From the NCBI RefSeq assembly GCF_029227915.1, contig NC_079884.1, positions 682,001-746,000 of the forward strand: a stretch of DNA of 64,000 bases, in the 5' to 3' direction. Position numbers and translations under genes: made by a program. Source of the stretch: Hydractinia symbiolongicarpus. Lineage: Eukaryota > Cnidaria > Hydrozoa > Anthoathecata > Hydractiniidae. The notes under the pieces are model-generated. The model was not told the DNA's origin. It saw only the letters and a program-made list of their open reading frames with translations, and did no database searches. Shown here piece by piece: positions 48,301 through 61,042 of the stretch. Position 1 is the stretch's first letter. Every line of letters starts with the position of its first letter.

Positions 48301-51300
48301 AAAAAAGTATTGTTTATTGGATAATAAACCAATTTGTTGCACTGGTAGGATTCTTATTGGCTTAAAACTCATTTTAGCCTCGTTCTCAGAAAAAATCTGT
48401 CAAAACGAGGAATAAGGCTTTAGCCTGGATAAGTTTTGGGCGTCCAGCCTAGCTGTGCTGCCTCTATCTCTCTATCTATCTATATATCTCTTCAGGCAAT
48501 TTTAAAGATTCCGCTTTCGCTGGCGGAAATCAACAAGCTGCGAATACTATTCAGAACACGCTAGTTTTAAAGGTTAGAAAAAAGTATTTAATGTCTACAT
48601 AAGACACAGGAAGTATAAATAGTTTACCCCGCAACAATACAGTTACATTTAAAAGACCTCACATAATTTCAACAATTTATCAGTAAGAACTTACTCCCGT
48701 GTTCGCAGATGAAATCGTAATTACAGATGGGACCTAAAAACAAATTGTCAATTATAAGAAGTTACGAAGAGAATATTTGACAAGTAAATGTTCAAGTGAG
48801 AACTGATCAATTTACCCACATTTTGGGAAAACTGACAAGGTTTTAACAAACACATTTAAAAACAGCAAAATAAGTGATAACATTTCTAAATAATAATGTT
48901 CACCGGCACCTTTGGCAAACATTCTAAAATTTGCGTTTTAATGACAAAAATTTTTAAAAACACTGCGCGTAAACTTAATTAAGGGCTAATCACACGAGAC
49001 AAGCCGGCTTGTGACGGTTGGCCGGTTAAGTAGGCTTGCCCGGTTATGAAGCCGGTAAAATGGGCTAAAATTACCAAAGTACCATGAATTATAACACCGT
49101 TAATGTGCAAATTAATTCATGCTTTAATTATTTATGTATTTTCATAAGAGCACATAAATTTGTTAATTTAATACTCCATAACAACACACGACTGTTTGTA
49201 ATTTTCGTTACAATTGCCGACTTTCTTCTGATTTTTTCTTCCGAGTGAATGAAGCGAACTCACCTGGTTGTACGCAGGAATCGAATCTGTTTAACCATTC
49301 TTTTGAAATATAACGTATGTCTTGAAAATTCTAAATAAAATCAACAGAAGGTTTTTGGGAGATATTTTAATGACAGTGAGATTTGAGAATTACTGGAATA
49401 CCCTTGCCCACGTGACAAGACTTCAGCACAAACAGTCGTAAAAAAACATAAAAACAACAAAAAGAAACTTTTATGACGTCAAAATACACAGAAAAACCCG
49501 AATTTTTTAGCCTTTTTCCTGATAGAAGCAAACAGGGATGCCGGATTCCTGGTTAGCGCAGGATGACACACACATGAGTCTTCGCTTAATATTTTGATTG
49601 GATATTAGCGGGTATGTCGACTTGCGACAACATGCTTCAATCAGCCAATCCAAAATTCAAGCTCACTCAAAAATCTTATTAGTTCAAACAAAAAACATTC
49701 CGACAGAAGTATACACCTTTGGAACTTTTCACACATTTGTATATATCACATGAATAAAGTCTCGCTAAATAAAAACCTCTGGAGGAGAGTTAATTTTCAG
49801 AAAACGTAACAATGCTCACCGTATCTGTTGTTTCCAACCGAGAATTTATACGTTTTCTAAAATTTTCTGCGTTGCTATCTTTGAGACTGAAACAAAAATT
49901 GTATGATATAAAGTTCTTAGACTAAAAAATGAGTAAAAAAGTTCTTCAAGTCTTCCATACCTATAAAAGAGAACATAAGCTTCCGCAGCAGCAACCGTTG
50001 TTTCTGGAACTAAAAAAAAATTTCGATAGGTTATATTTGATTCGGTACAAATGTTAAATATGTTATTAACAATAAAATACAACAATACAAGACAAAGACA
50101 CTTCAGCAAAGGTAAGTGAACCGTCGCCTGTATTTATCAAAACATGTTTTCTCACCTTCATGGATGCGTGAATCGTTAAATTCATACCATTTGTTATTAA
50201 TACAATTCTTAGCGTATGCGATGTAGTGCCCACCTAAAAAAGATTCCAACGCAAAGAAATTTACTTATTTGTTATTTGAATACCATAATTCCCTCTATTT
50301 TCATTTAGTTTATTTACTATCCGTACTTCTTCTGTCATAAATTAGCGCGCCCCCTAAAAGAACACGTTAGCGTACCATTGCACACTTTACACATTACTCT
50401 GTTAAACTATATACATCTGGACATCTTTTGTAACTCAAGTCAAGTGCAAAGTAGGTCAAACAAGACGTATGATATACGCAAACAACCTCGCCAAAAAAGT
50501 GTATAAAAAGCTGAAGTTAGACACGACATATTTTGCTATTCGGATAGGCAATAATATTGATAGAAAATTTCTCGAAATTTCAATTTTCGTTAGGTCAGTC
50601 TGTAAACACGTCCTCGCGGGCGAGGTAGTAAAAAGAAAAAAAAAGTAAAAATAGTTACCAAGATGAGATTCGAACACACGACTACTCCCGTGTCGGTGCT
50701 CAGAGAGGCAAAAATTTCCATTCTTGTAGGACACATTTGCGTTTTAATACAAGCTCACGAGCTTGTAAAAATCAAAATTAAAAATCAAAGCCACAAGGCA
50801 ACTTCAAGTGGAATTCAACGAAAAATTTACAGGAGGTTGCTTTCTTTTAGATTATATTTGTAAATAATATAGATAAACATCTAGCAGTTTCCACTATGAT
50901 AAGTTTATTGTCCTTACAACAAACATTATACGGATTTTTTCCATGATTTGGAATAAATTGCGTAACCTTTGAGAATAAAACACAAAAATATACCTCCCAC
51001 GTTTCCAAAATGACATATAATTGCGGTGAGATCATAATTTGATGTAGATTTCGCTTGGGTGGAATCTAACAATAAGAAAGAAATTCTTGATAAAAAGGAT
51101 CGTGCATCATCGAGAGTCAAACAATAATCACCCAAAAACTTAAAATTGTCCCATCCACAACAAGAACATGATTCGGACAATTATCAAAGAATTTGCCGTA
51201 TGATTATGTTGTTGTGCAATAGCTTGCAAATTGTTTACAAAACTTCGAATCAGAACAAACAGAAATAGGAGTAGCTGCTGCCAGAGCAGATAGAATGGCG

Positions 51301-54300
51301 AGTCCAACCTACCTTTAGATAAGAACAAGCTTAAGTCCAGATTACGTATTGGGAAAGAAATGTATGTATTTATTTTTGAAGAGTGGTAAAGTTCGTGTCG
51401 AAATCGTTTCAAGTGGATGCACAAAACCTATAAAAAAGTAAGCGATCGAAAAAACAACTTTTGTGAATTTGAGCAGGCTAACAAGAATGTGTCGTGCAAT
51501 CATAATTTCCATACCTCGGGTAATGAATAGACACGTGAGTATTTTAGACCATTGCGTAATCTAAAAGAAGAAGAATTATTAACAAACATCACAAACAGTA
51601 GTAGCAAATATTCAACAGAGTAAAACATTTTCACTCACTTTTTGCATTTTTCACAATTATACATGTTATCACCTAAAACAAAGAGGAAACATTAAAAATA
51701 ACAATTTTCTTGGTGGTTTAATAAATACATTGCAGTTTGTAATAGTTGCAGGTGTGTGTTTCTTTCACAAAAACATGTTAATTTTTTTCCTGTTTGAACA
51801 GAACAACCTTTGATGGCCAATTAAGGTGTATTCTAACCTTTGTCTTCATCAATATTAAAATAACAGCTGTTCCGTCGACCTAAGGAGGGTTTTGTTCAAA
51901 GTTTTTTGATCTGAGAGATAAAGCTAAACCGTTTGTTTTTTTGTTTTTACTTTCATTTTATACACTTGGTGACATACAAACGTTTCAGTAACGAAAATAA
52001 AAAATGATTCTTAAAATGACATCTAACTGGGGCAGTCCTTAAAAAGATATTCGTTTGGCGTTCTCCGACCGAACTCTCGCAATTTCTTTCTAACCATAAT
52101 AATTTTAAGTCAGGATTTTTCATCACTCTTTTTCCAATATTTCTACCATTTTCGACTTAAAAACAGATAACCTAATGATCCAAATATTTTTTTATAGCTA
52201 AATAAAAATGATATAAACAAAGCGATAAAAAAAACAATACTGCAGGGGTCTTCGCTTTTTGGAAAGTTTATAATTTTTATTTTCGATTTATCTAACACAT
52301 TCCATGTCTTTTTCAGGGTTTTTTGGGTTTTAAGATAGCTCCGCACAAAATGATTAAAAAAACAACAGAAAAATATCCAATTTCTACTGTAAATATCAGT
52401 ACATTATGTAGTTACGCTGGCGTGATTTTAGTTAGGAAAGATGGTGCTGATGTTCGCTTTGACTGCTATGAAGCGCTCAACATCAAGAACATCGATTCCT
52501 CTTAAAAATAAAGCCTGATAAAAAATCATCTTTTGAGGTATATTGAAATAAGAATGTTCTATTGTCGAACACAGCGCAAACAGTAAGGCGAGGGTCGAAA
52601 GGAGATCAGAATACAGTAATGTATTTTTTTACCTGATGAAGAGGTAAAAAAAAAGGAAATCTCTCGGTCTAATGACTCTGCAACAAAACTATGAGTCAGA
52701 GGAAGTCAAACCAATAATTATTTAAGGATGGTCTGGTTTACTGCCTTTCAAGTTGTAAATTGGAACCCAAAATTTAAGAAGGTACGAATTGTATGGATGT
52801 TTTTAGACCTTTTGATGAAATTTGTGAAGCGAGCTACCTCCAAATTTCCGTATAGGGAACAACACTACCAGAGTGCTCAATCTTTCAAAAGACCTAGTTA
52901 AATTTTTCTCTCCAATATGCCAAAAAGATTTATGGCAGATACCTTACAAAAAGGGTAGAATTTACAAGGCAATGCAATAACTCGAAATGTTGCTTTCTTT
53001 CATCACTCACTCATCCGTACTGTTGGTACTATAAAGACATGTCAATTCAGAACATTTTGAAAGTCCAGTATTTATTAGGTCATTGATTCTTCTAATCAGA
53101 AAAAAAATTATAAAAAGTAGAAACTCCACCTTTCAGTTCATCATTTGTGAAGAAAGCTGAAAGACAATCTTGCAATTTAATATCTGGACCAACAAACCAA
53201 CTAAAAAAACATGAATTGCATTACTTTCATTTAAAGAGGTATATACATAGTGACATACACACACAATACAAGCATCAACGAAAAGAAAATATGCTATAAG
53301 TGAGATGATTTCTCATGTTTAAATTCAAGTTTGTTTTAACCCTTTATGCTGGGCTTTTTTGTATCAAATACCATGGCAGAGTGAGTTAAACCACCTTAAC
53401 TTTTGAATAAATTAAGCCATGTGGATGATATTTGGCATGGACTTCATCAATGACGTTATGACGTCTTCAGTATTCTTAGAACATGTTTTCTGAAGCTAAC
53501 TTTATAAGTCAATTGATTTACATGTGAACTTTCTTCACGATGCTTTCTTTTGACATAGAACAAAAGTTTAAAAAAAAACAGTGCTAAAAAAACAAATTTT
53601 TTTTCTGGGAGTAACTAACACCGTGGCTATGGCAACTTCCAAAATAGAATTTCAAAATTTTTTCGTTAGTTTAGAAAAACTATAGAGTAACATCTTAAGA
53701 GCTGCATTAACAAGTAAATTTGTGGAAAACCTCCCTTAATGCAAAGCGAGTTGTCATACATTAACAGCTTAATGTGAACCTACCTTTTTATCCAATCCCA
53801 TACATAAGGCATCCAACTAGTGCCATTATACTTGCCGGAAGAGCATGTAAACACTGCTTGAGTATGCATGTGATTTAAATCGTCTGTACCTATCCCATGA
53901 TAAAAAAATTAGAATAATTGGACTAATTTCACATTTTTATGCAACAGTTAGGGTGTTGATGAAAAAGCTTTTTAAGAATGGTCAGCTAGAAGCAACACAG
54001 AAAATATAAGTGTTGATAAAAAGGAAATATAAACCAAAGAAAACCTGTGTTTAGAACAGGTGCTTTTATAATCTCCTAATTAAATTCCCATACTCTTCTT
54101 TTTAGAGTTGCGCTTTATATAAAAAGTGTATTCCATGCGGTTTTATAGTTTGCTTACTGGGTATTGGTAGTGAAAGGTCTTGAAACGTTTCGACAGTATC
54201 TGATTTCTAGAAAAAAAACATGGACAACGTTTTAATGCTTGTCTACAATAGCAATACAGAGGTAAAAGAAGTGAAAATATTTTGTTTTCTTGTGTATCTC

Positions 54301-57300
54301 CACTTACATTTTTACAAGTCAGACATTGTACTGAACTCAACAGCTTTCCATCAAACACACATGTTATTATGCTTCGATATTTTATTTCTAAAAGAAAGAA
54401 ATGCATGCTGGATATTGACAGGGTTTAAAATTACCCCAAGTGAAAGCATATATAAGAATTTATTGTATAATTTGAGGAATAAATCATATTTTTACTTTTC
54501 GTTTAATGTATTCAGGAAATGTTTGTACATCTTAAAGTTTTGCGTGGAAAAAAAAAATGGGATACTAAATTTTTACATTAGCCATGTTAATGTGAAAATC
54601 AAAGGTGTATGAAAGTAGGCTGTCATAATTATGTGAGCGAGCCTGTGTTATCAGTGGAAGCTTAAAAGAATACTGCAAGAAAATATAGGTGACGAAAACG
54701 TTGAAAAGAATTTGGTAAGGCTTCATGAAGAAAAAAATTATATAAAGTAATATAAATTACAAAAAATTGCGAGACTATCAATATTTCAGTTAAAGCGTTT
54801 GAAATCTTTTAAATTAAATTTTTTATGATTTGTCCTGCAAATTCATTTTGTAAGAGGCCAATCAAAAAAAAAAAATAATAATAATAATAAAACAAAATAA
54901 ATTTATGTAAGACAAAAACATACAGAATTAAAATTAAATTTTCTTGTTCCTAATTTTTTTTGAAATCTGCAAATATAAACCCCATAAAGTTTTCAAAAGA
55001 ATAACAAAAAACCTACAAATCACAATTTTTAACATTAATCATTAATTTTTGCACAAATCACCTGTGCACACATAGAATTACAAAACTGTACAATATAAAA
55101 TAAACATATACCTTGACTTTTTGTTAGGCATTTCCGTTTTCTACTACTTTCAGATTCGCTTCTCTGTCTTTTTGATGTTGAGAGTGATCTAGATTCTTTA
55201 GAAACTGACTTTTGACTATAAAGTAATACATTTGATTGTTCCTCATCAACATTCATATCCTCTGGGGAGTCTAGAAGAGATGTACAAAAAAAGTTATACA
55301 CATTTGATATACACATTGGATTTCTATGAAGCTAATGCTTTTTTGTTGATTTTGCTTTCTTACGTCTTTCATCAACAAGTTATCTTCTAGTACATTGTTG
55401 ATAAGCTAGTTAGCCACCTGTTATAAGCATGTTATACCCTGGTAGACGTATCCTTGAAAAAATGTTTTTTTACTTTTTTATGGGTTTTTTATTTCACATT
55501 TCCAAACATTTTATCTGACATTTCCAAACACAGCACTTTTTTGGTTTTGTCATGAAAAGATAGTATACCAAAAACAAAAAGCTTTGATTATTTTATTTAT
55601 GTTTTTCAGCTTAATTTAAAGTAGTAATTCAGATAAGGAATGCTTAAAAAAATTCATGAAAAATTTTTCCCTGTGAACATGACTACATAAACAAACTAAT
55701 AACACACAAACCATAAGAAGTTCTGTTACCACAAAGCAATTTTTTGTTACACTGAGCAGCAGAATCTTCATTATCATCATCACCACAACCGTTCACATTT
55801 AAACTCTTTGCATATGTGACTTCAGGATGTTTTAACTCCTCATGCAAACGGTCCATTAAACATCTTAAGAATTCCTGTGTGTCCTAAAAGCAAACCAAAC
55901 CAAACACTTTAGTATGTCTTTAATTTTAATTTAATTTTTTCTTCAATACCTATGACCTATGAACATATTTTCTTTCCTGTCCATGACTGCGTGGTTATAA
56001 AAACTTCTATAATTAATTTACATTAAACAAGAACCCCTTGCAGTTTTAACGCTTATCTAGAACCACCTGAAGACCTAAAAAAGGTAAATGCAAGGCAAAT
56101 GTTTGGCACTTTTCTTACATTCACAAATACCAACTTGCTTCCTTTCACTCCAATAAAACAAAGGTAGAGGTATAATCTACCAAATTTTTAAACTATTGAT
56201 GACAGGCAGATAATTATTTTTGCTTCTAGGGATCAAATTTAACATGACAAACGTGGGTCCTGGTATATTTTACACAGAAGAAGTAAAAGCATTTTTTTTA
56301 ATACGTACTGTACATTTAATTTTGTTCAGCTCTCTAAAATATTCTATTATAAATTTTGTAGAAACACAAAAGTTTCATCTACTTTTGAGAGAATATTTCT
56401 ACTACATGCTAACTGTATAATTTGTGTTCTATAATCTAACTAACCTGCATTGATTTTTTGTCAAAACAACTGAATGGAATTACTTTTATCATTTTTCTTC
56501 TTCAACAGAGAGAAACAAAATATGCCATGAAAAAATATCCACAATTTATATTAAATTTTATACCTGTTGTGCATATCCTCGAAAAGTAGAATTCTGAATA
56601 CGTATTGCTCTTAACAAAAGAGACGGTGTAAGTTGTTTCGGTCTATAATTTAGAAATGTAGCAGTACAATAGGCCCGTGAAAAAGTATAGTAGCACCAAT
56701 AGTACTCTGTGTTGTGAAACTAATACTAATTTTTAGTCCATACCTTTTTTTGTTCCATAGCTGAGATATTAAATCTTTGTAACATTTAGCCACTGTCAAT
56801 TTTTCATTAGTTGGTAGGGTTTCAAATTCATCAAATTTCAAGAAAAAATGTGTTAACTGTGGACTAAAAAAAATAAATGTTTAACCAATATTTACAAAAG
56901 TGTGCTTTTATAACTTTAGAATTGAGCAAAAATAAACAAATTGTATATATACAAAAGAAAATTGAAAGCATACCAATTAGACAAAGACTGTAATGCTGAG
57001 TTCATGTAACAAGTGTTTCCAATATTATTCAAGCCACATAAACCTAAAATGCAAATAATCAAAACTCATGTAATTGGAACAAAAAAACAAGTTTATTTGC
57101 AGTCACAAATTGCATTGTCAAACTTTTTATTTTGGTGTACAAGATTTATAGTAAGAGGTTTTCAAGAAGAAGGTTCAATTGAATCGGATTCTCCCATCTT
57201 CTTAGTATTACAACAAGATTGAAAATGTTTTCTATTAATATTAAGTCTGCTTTTCTACAAGGATAGCATTTGAAGCGAAACATACGTTACTCCACCAACT

Positions 57301-58783
57301 AAAGAATTGGCTAAAAAGAATCTTCTGTGAAAACTACATAAATGTGTCTATGGATTGAATGGCATTGCAAGGATGTTTTGCAGTATTAGAAGAACTTGAG
57401 AAGCTTCATTTCCAGAGGTCTTTAACTGACTTTAACGTTTTCTTTTGGAAAAAAAATGTATATAAAAACAAAGCAGAATATGCTTGCTATTACATCCTAT
57501 AAGATTACCACATTTCGAAAAATTTAATGCTGCAATAGACTTTAAATGCTTAGATCTTGTTGTTACAGCTACAATATTTAAACGATTCATGACTTTTAAT
57601 TTTTTTATATACTTCCAAGGAGAAATCTTTTGTTTATCTTGATCTATCAATCATTTATACAGCTTTACATCATTGTTCTGATTTATCAGTGAAATAATTT
57701 TTTACAATTGTTTACTGGAGAAGAAAGGAGACGGATAACTGTCATTTGAATAAGACCAGGGGTCCCAGGGCAAAAACACACATTTTATTTATGATTTTAT
57801 GCCAATTTACACCCTATTTTTATGCTATTTTATGCCCTCCACTTCTAATGTTATGCCATTTTTATGAAAATTGAGCTAATTTTATGCTATTGCCTAATTT
57901 TGATAAACATGTGGTTCAATGATCCTTACTAATTTCTCATAGATTTGACATATCTATAAAAACTGGATAACGCTTGGAAAACTGGGTCAACACAAAAAAA
58001 AATGCTTTGAATTTGCTTTGACAGTCTATACTGTTACTATGTACCAAGGTTCATTTCTAAACAATGGGTTAAATCAATTAAGTCTAAGGGTTTGCCTCTA
58101 AAATTTGTTTTTTGGTTTTTATCAACTATCTACACAGCTTGTATAATATCTGCCTTTGTTACTAAATTTTCTTGGCTTAGGAATAAACTGCCTTGACTGA
58201 GATTTAACTTGCCATCTTCGGAATTAGTTGTAAATGTCCTCTGATTGATAAGATCATTTTTTGATCCAGATGCATGACACTTTGCATGTGATTTTACTTG
58301 AGATAACCCACTGTTGTCAATTTTGAATGCTTTAACACAAATTTTACAATAAGCTGAAAATTTATCATTTTTAACAAAACTGAGCCTAGGATAGCTTTGA
58401 CAGTGTTTAATCAATCACTATTGTAATTACTAACCTTGAAAAAAGTTGTTCTACTCTCTTCTCGACTTAAACAATTGCTACACAAAACTCTGGGAAATGT
58501 CATAAGAATAATAAATGCTAAGTAAAGAGCAAACAAAATTAAAAATGCATAAACAAAATTTTGGAGAACACATGTACAAAAATTATGATTTTTTATGCCA
58601 ACAAATCAATTTTATGGTGATTTTATGATTTTTGAGAAAAAATTGGTAATTTTATGATTTTTTATGGTTTTATGCCAGCTGGGACCCCTGTAAGACTCAG
58701 ATTCTACAAATATTCAGTACCATAAGTAACACTAACAAAAATATCTCACCTCTTGGTTTAAATTCCTGTTCATCAATTTCCAT
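45391..58783 (-). CDS. Ubiquitin-specific protease, USP20/USP33 type
   Basis: 25 exons (start-end): 58783-58750, 57043-56974, 56863-56744, 56642-56564, 55883-55730, 55270-55112, 54387-54308, 54206-54158, 53889-53784, 53200-53130, 51672-51639, 51560-51515, 51427-51313, 51065-50994, 50233-50156, 50009-49961, 49886-49820, 49330-49264, 48733-48695, 47585-47504, 46657-46606, 46522-46478, 46395-46293, 45668-45627, 45551-45391; phases close to 657 aa. Cys box [20 protein letters not shown] (Cys23), [18 protein letters not shown], a Ser/Arg-rich insert, SSVQCLTC and YNCEKCKK zinc ribbon, [10 protein letters not shown], His box [11 protein letters not shown] (His399), NDSR (Asn416/Asp417), then two DUSP-like domains ([40 protein letters not shown]) and an acidic tail. 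Family role: removes ubiquitin from target proteins. The N-terminal ZnF-UBP of vertebrate USP20/33 is not seen. Confidence 0.93.
47039..47110. repeat. Perfect 19-bp inverted repeat with 34-base loop
   Basis: GAGACCCAGCGTAATTTTT at 47039-47057 is the exact reverse complement of AAAAATTACGCTGGGTCTC at 47092-47110. It lies in the USP intron between exons 20 and 21 and would form a strong hairpin in the transcript. It may be a very short MITE. Confidence 0.85.
57758..58690. mobile_element. DNA transposon relic with CAGGGGTCCCAG ends and BED-like finger
   Basis: The left end CAGGGGTCCCAG and right end CTGGGACCCCTG are perfect inverted repeats of 12 bases, flanked by a perfect 6-base direct repeat TAAGAC (57752-57757 and 58691-58696). 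Both subterminal regions repeat TTTTATGCC and TTTTATGATTTT. Inside, the reverse strand encodes a short zinc-finger protein (58130-58414). The CAGGGGT start and BED finger suggest hAT, although hAT duplications are normally 8 bases. It lies in the first USP intron. Confidence 0.7.
58130..58414 (-). pseudogene. BED-type zinc finger remnant of the transposon
   Basis: 94 codons. Residues about 10-50 read [20 protein letters not shown] then [16 protein letters not shown]: two Cys three residues apart and two His near the end, in the spacing of a BED or hAT-associated finger that binds transposon ends. The following Gln/Ser/Asn-rich stretch ends at a stop with no transposase core. Probably the only surviving part of the transposase. 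Confidence 0.6.
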
Positions 58784-60235
58784 ATGCAAATTTGTGTTTT
58801 TTGTAAATTTGTAAAATATTTTTATATGTTTGACTAGATAATAAAGACAATCAATGATGAATTACAACTCAATGAAAAATCGATTCTATGTGTGATGGAA
58901 TATTTACATTTAGTGTCTCCATTTATAGAGTAAGTTGTAAGCTGGTTCAAAAAATTGTAATGAAACAAAAACTCCATCAAGCATTAGCATTTTTAATTTT
59001 AGTGAAGCTATTGCATTGCACCCAAAAGTTTGAGGCCAAGTGAAAACAAGTGAAAATAACTGAAATCATCTCTAGCCTTGTGGCAATTAGGGATCAGTTG
59101 AGACCAAATTAGCTCAAATCACGAGAGCTACACCACAAACCACAACAGCAGGGTGTCAGCTACCTAACCTTTATTTTGTCTTAATCAAAAATACAGCACA
59201 TCAAGCTTTACACAATACCCTTGTAAATTTCTCCAACACAATGTTTTTTCTATATTGCTGTTTAATTATACAAGATTGCTAAGCAACTACAAGTAATATT
59301 GGATATATAAACAACAAAATAATTTTTTTTGGAATAACAAACGTTGGTTTTGACAAGTGTTTTTTGTAATGGCTTATACTCACTCTTTGAAAATCTTTTT
59401 TTTTTAATTCTGATTTAAAACTGAATAACAATTTGCTCCAGACATTATATAAGAATTGACGTCAAATTGGGAATTCGGGTGCGACTACAGGTTTTCCTTA
59501 GGAAGTCTCTGGTAATCCTCAAAATTGCATGAATTTCTCCTAGGTATATAACCGTGTTAATTAACTTTATCAATTTATAATTTAATTTTTGATATATAAC
59601 TGATATATATATTGATATATAACTTTATTTCATCAATAGAAACTACTGTGCATAATTTCGACACATGACTGATATAACTTCCCTAATATTTTAGAATTTA
59701 TTAAAAAAATTTAAAAAAATGAGATTTGCAAGTGACTTTCACCATTTGTTATATAAGAAAATAATGTTAAAAAATGTTAAATTTGACTTACATTTTAAAA
59801 ACACAGCAAAGAACAAATTACATTGAATAATATAAAAATATTATCATGTCATGAACAAGCGAGTTTATTCTAGGCTACGTTAAAAAATAAAATACATTTT
59901 ATTTCTACCATTTTGTTAATTTTTTACTTCAACTGGGCCAGTTTAATTTTACCAGGGGAGCCTGCAATTATTTGTGAAACCTACATCAGCGAAGAGTATT
60001 AGGATCATATCAAATCACCTTTTTACCATAGTAGCCTGGTATACCACCAATTTCAATCTTCAGATGGAAGCCATGTTAAAGAAAAAGACAACAATTTAAA
60101 AACAGAAAAATATATTCCACACTGAAATATTCCAGTACTGGCAGCTAAAGTTAATTCAGTTATGCGATTACTATACTTTGATCTTCAAATTCAAATTGGC
60201 AAACTATAATTATATACAAAAAAAACACAAAACAT
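58784..60235. other. Region between UROS and the USP
   Basis: At about 59000-59110 lies a fragment resembling Helitron internal sequence (GTGAAGCTATTGCATTGCA, then AAGTTTGAGGCCAA), as in the 9.5 and 10.1 kb copies. I searched the reverse strand for a zinc-finger UBP exon for the USP and saw none. No other coding evidence. Confidence 0.4.
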
Positions 60236-60241
60236 TTTATT
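60236..60241 (-). promoter_or_regulatory. Poly(A) signal of the UROS gene
   Basis: AATAAA on the reverse strand about 52 bases after the stop codon of the UROS gene. Confidence 0.5.
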
Positions 60242-60292
60242 AAATAAAGGAATTACGCACATTTGCTATGAAATTAACAACATAGTTACAAT

Positions 60293-61042
60293 TCAGCTCC
60301 CTTTTTTTATAGCATCCAATAATCCTTGAGCAGTAGGTTTTTTTGCAACACCATAAACATCTGTGTCAAAGTTTTTTAAAGCTTTTTCTGTAGTCCTTCC
60401 AATACATAAAAATTTGACAACAGTAATGTCACCTAGAAGTTCCTTTATCTGTGAAAAATAAAAGTCTACACCTGAAGGACTAAAATATGCAATATAATCT
60501 GGTATCGACTTCTCCAAAAACAATTTAAATTTCGAAATAAACTGCTTGTTGGGAACTGTTGTATAACATGATACACTTTTAACTGATATCTTTTTCTCAG
60601 CAAGTTTTGTTGGTATAGTTTCTTTTGCTAAATTTCCACAAGGAAATAAAAATGGTTTGTGCACTTCTTGTTCCTTTGATATGATCAACTCTGACAGTTC
60701 CTCTGCATTACCAGTATTTTCACCAATGCATTTTAATCCCAATTTTGTCAAACTTGCAGCAGAAGAATGACCAACAACATAAATATTGAAATCAGAAAGC
60801 TTCGATATATATTGTATGTCAGATGAGCTGCAACAATTTGAAAATGCAGTGATGGCTCGTTTACTTGTAAAAATAACACCAGAATAATCGCTAATATTAC
60901 TAATTATGTCAGTTAGTATTTCCAAATTACAAAACATAAAATCAAGCACAGGAATAGATGTTGCATTGTAACCATTTTCTTTGAACAAGGTGTGGTATTT
61001 ATCGTTCTCTCCATCTTTTTCACGCAACAGAAGAACATCCAT
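60293..61042 (-). CDS. UROS: Uroporphyrinogen-III synthase
   Basis: 249 aa from the ATG at 61042, close to the about 265 aa of animal enzymes, and in a single exon. Family pattern in order: MDVLLLRE start, GYNATSIPVLDF, YSGVIFTSKRAITAF (the S-G-[IL]-[IV]-F-T-S-x-R motif), FNIYVVGHSSAASLTKLGL, GENTGNAEELSE, KPFLFPCGNLAKETIP, VSCYTTVP (Y.T motif), YIAYFSPSGVDFY, and VKFLCIGRTTEKAL then KKPTAQGLLDAI. Function: cyclises hydroxymethylbilane with inversion of ring D to uroporphyrinogen III, a cytosolic step of haem synthesis. It acts as a two-domain monomer; both domains are present. Lack of introns beside a 25-exon gene is notable; a noncoding 5' exon near 61090-61155 is possible (acceptor-like TTTTCCACAG on the reverse strand). 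Confidence 0.95.
   Translation of the reverse strand: MDVLLLREKDGENDKYHTLFKENGYNATSIPVLDFMFCNLEILTDIISNISDYSGVIFTSKRAITAFSNCCSSSDIQYISKLSDFNIYVVGHSSAASLTKLGLKCIGENTGNAEELSELIISKEQEVHKPFLFPCGNLAKETIPTKLAEKKISVKSVSCYTTVPNKQFISKFKLFLEKSIPDYIAYFSPSGVDFYFSQIKELLGDITVVKFLCIGRTTEKALKNFDTDVYGVAKKPTAQGLLDAIKKGS

Noticed and set aside
50650-50740. Possible reverse tRNA with GTTCGAATCTC B box
   Set aside because: A four-base anticodon stem can be drawn, but the A box, D arm, T stem and acceptor stem are missing or do not pair.
54220-54612. Forward 130-codon ORF
   Set aside because: Phe/Leu/Lys-rich composition, antisense to USP exon 7 and its introns; no motif.
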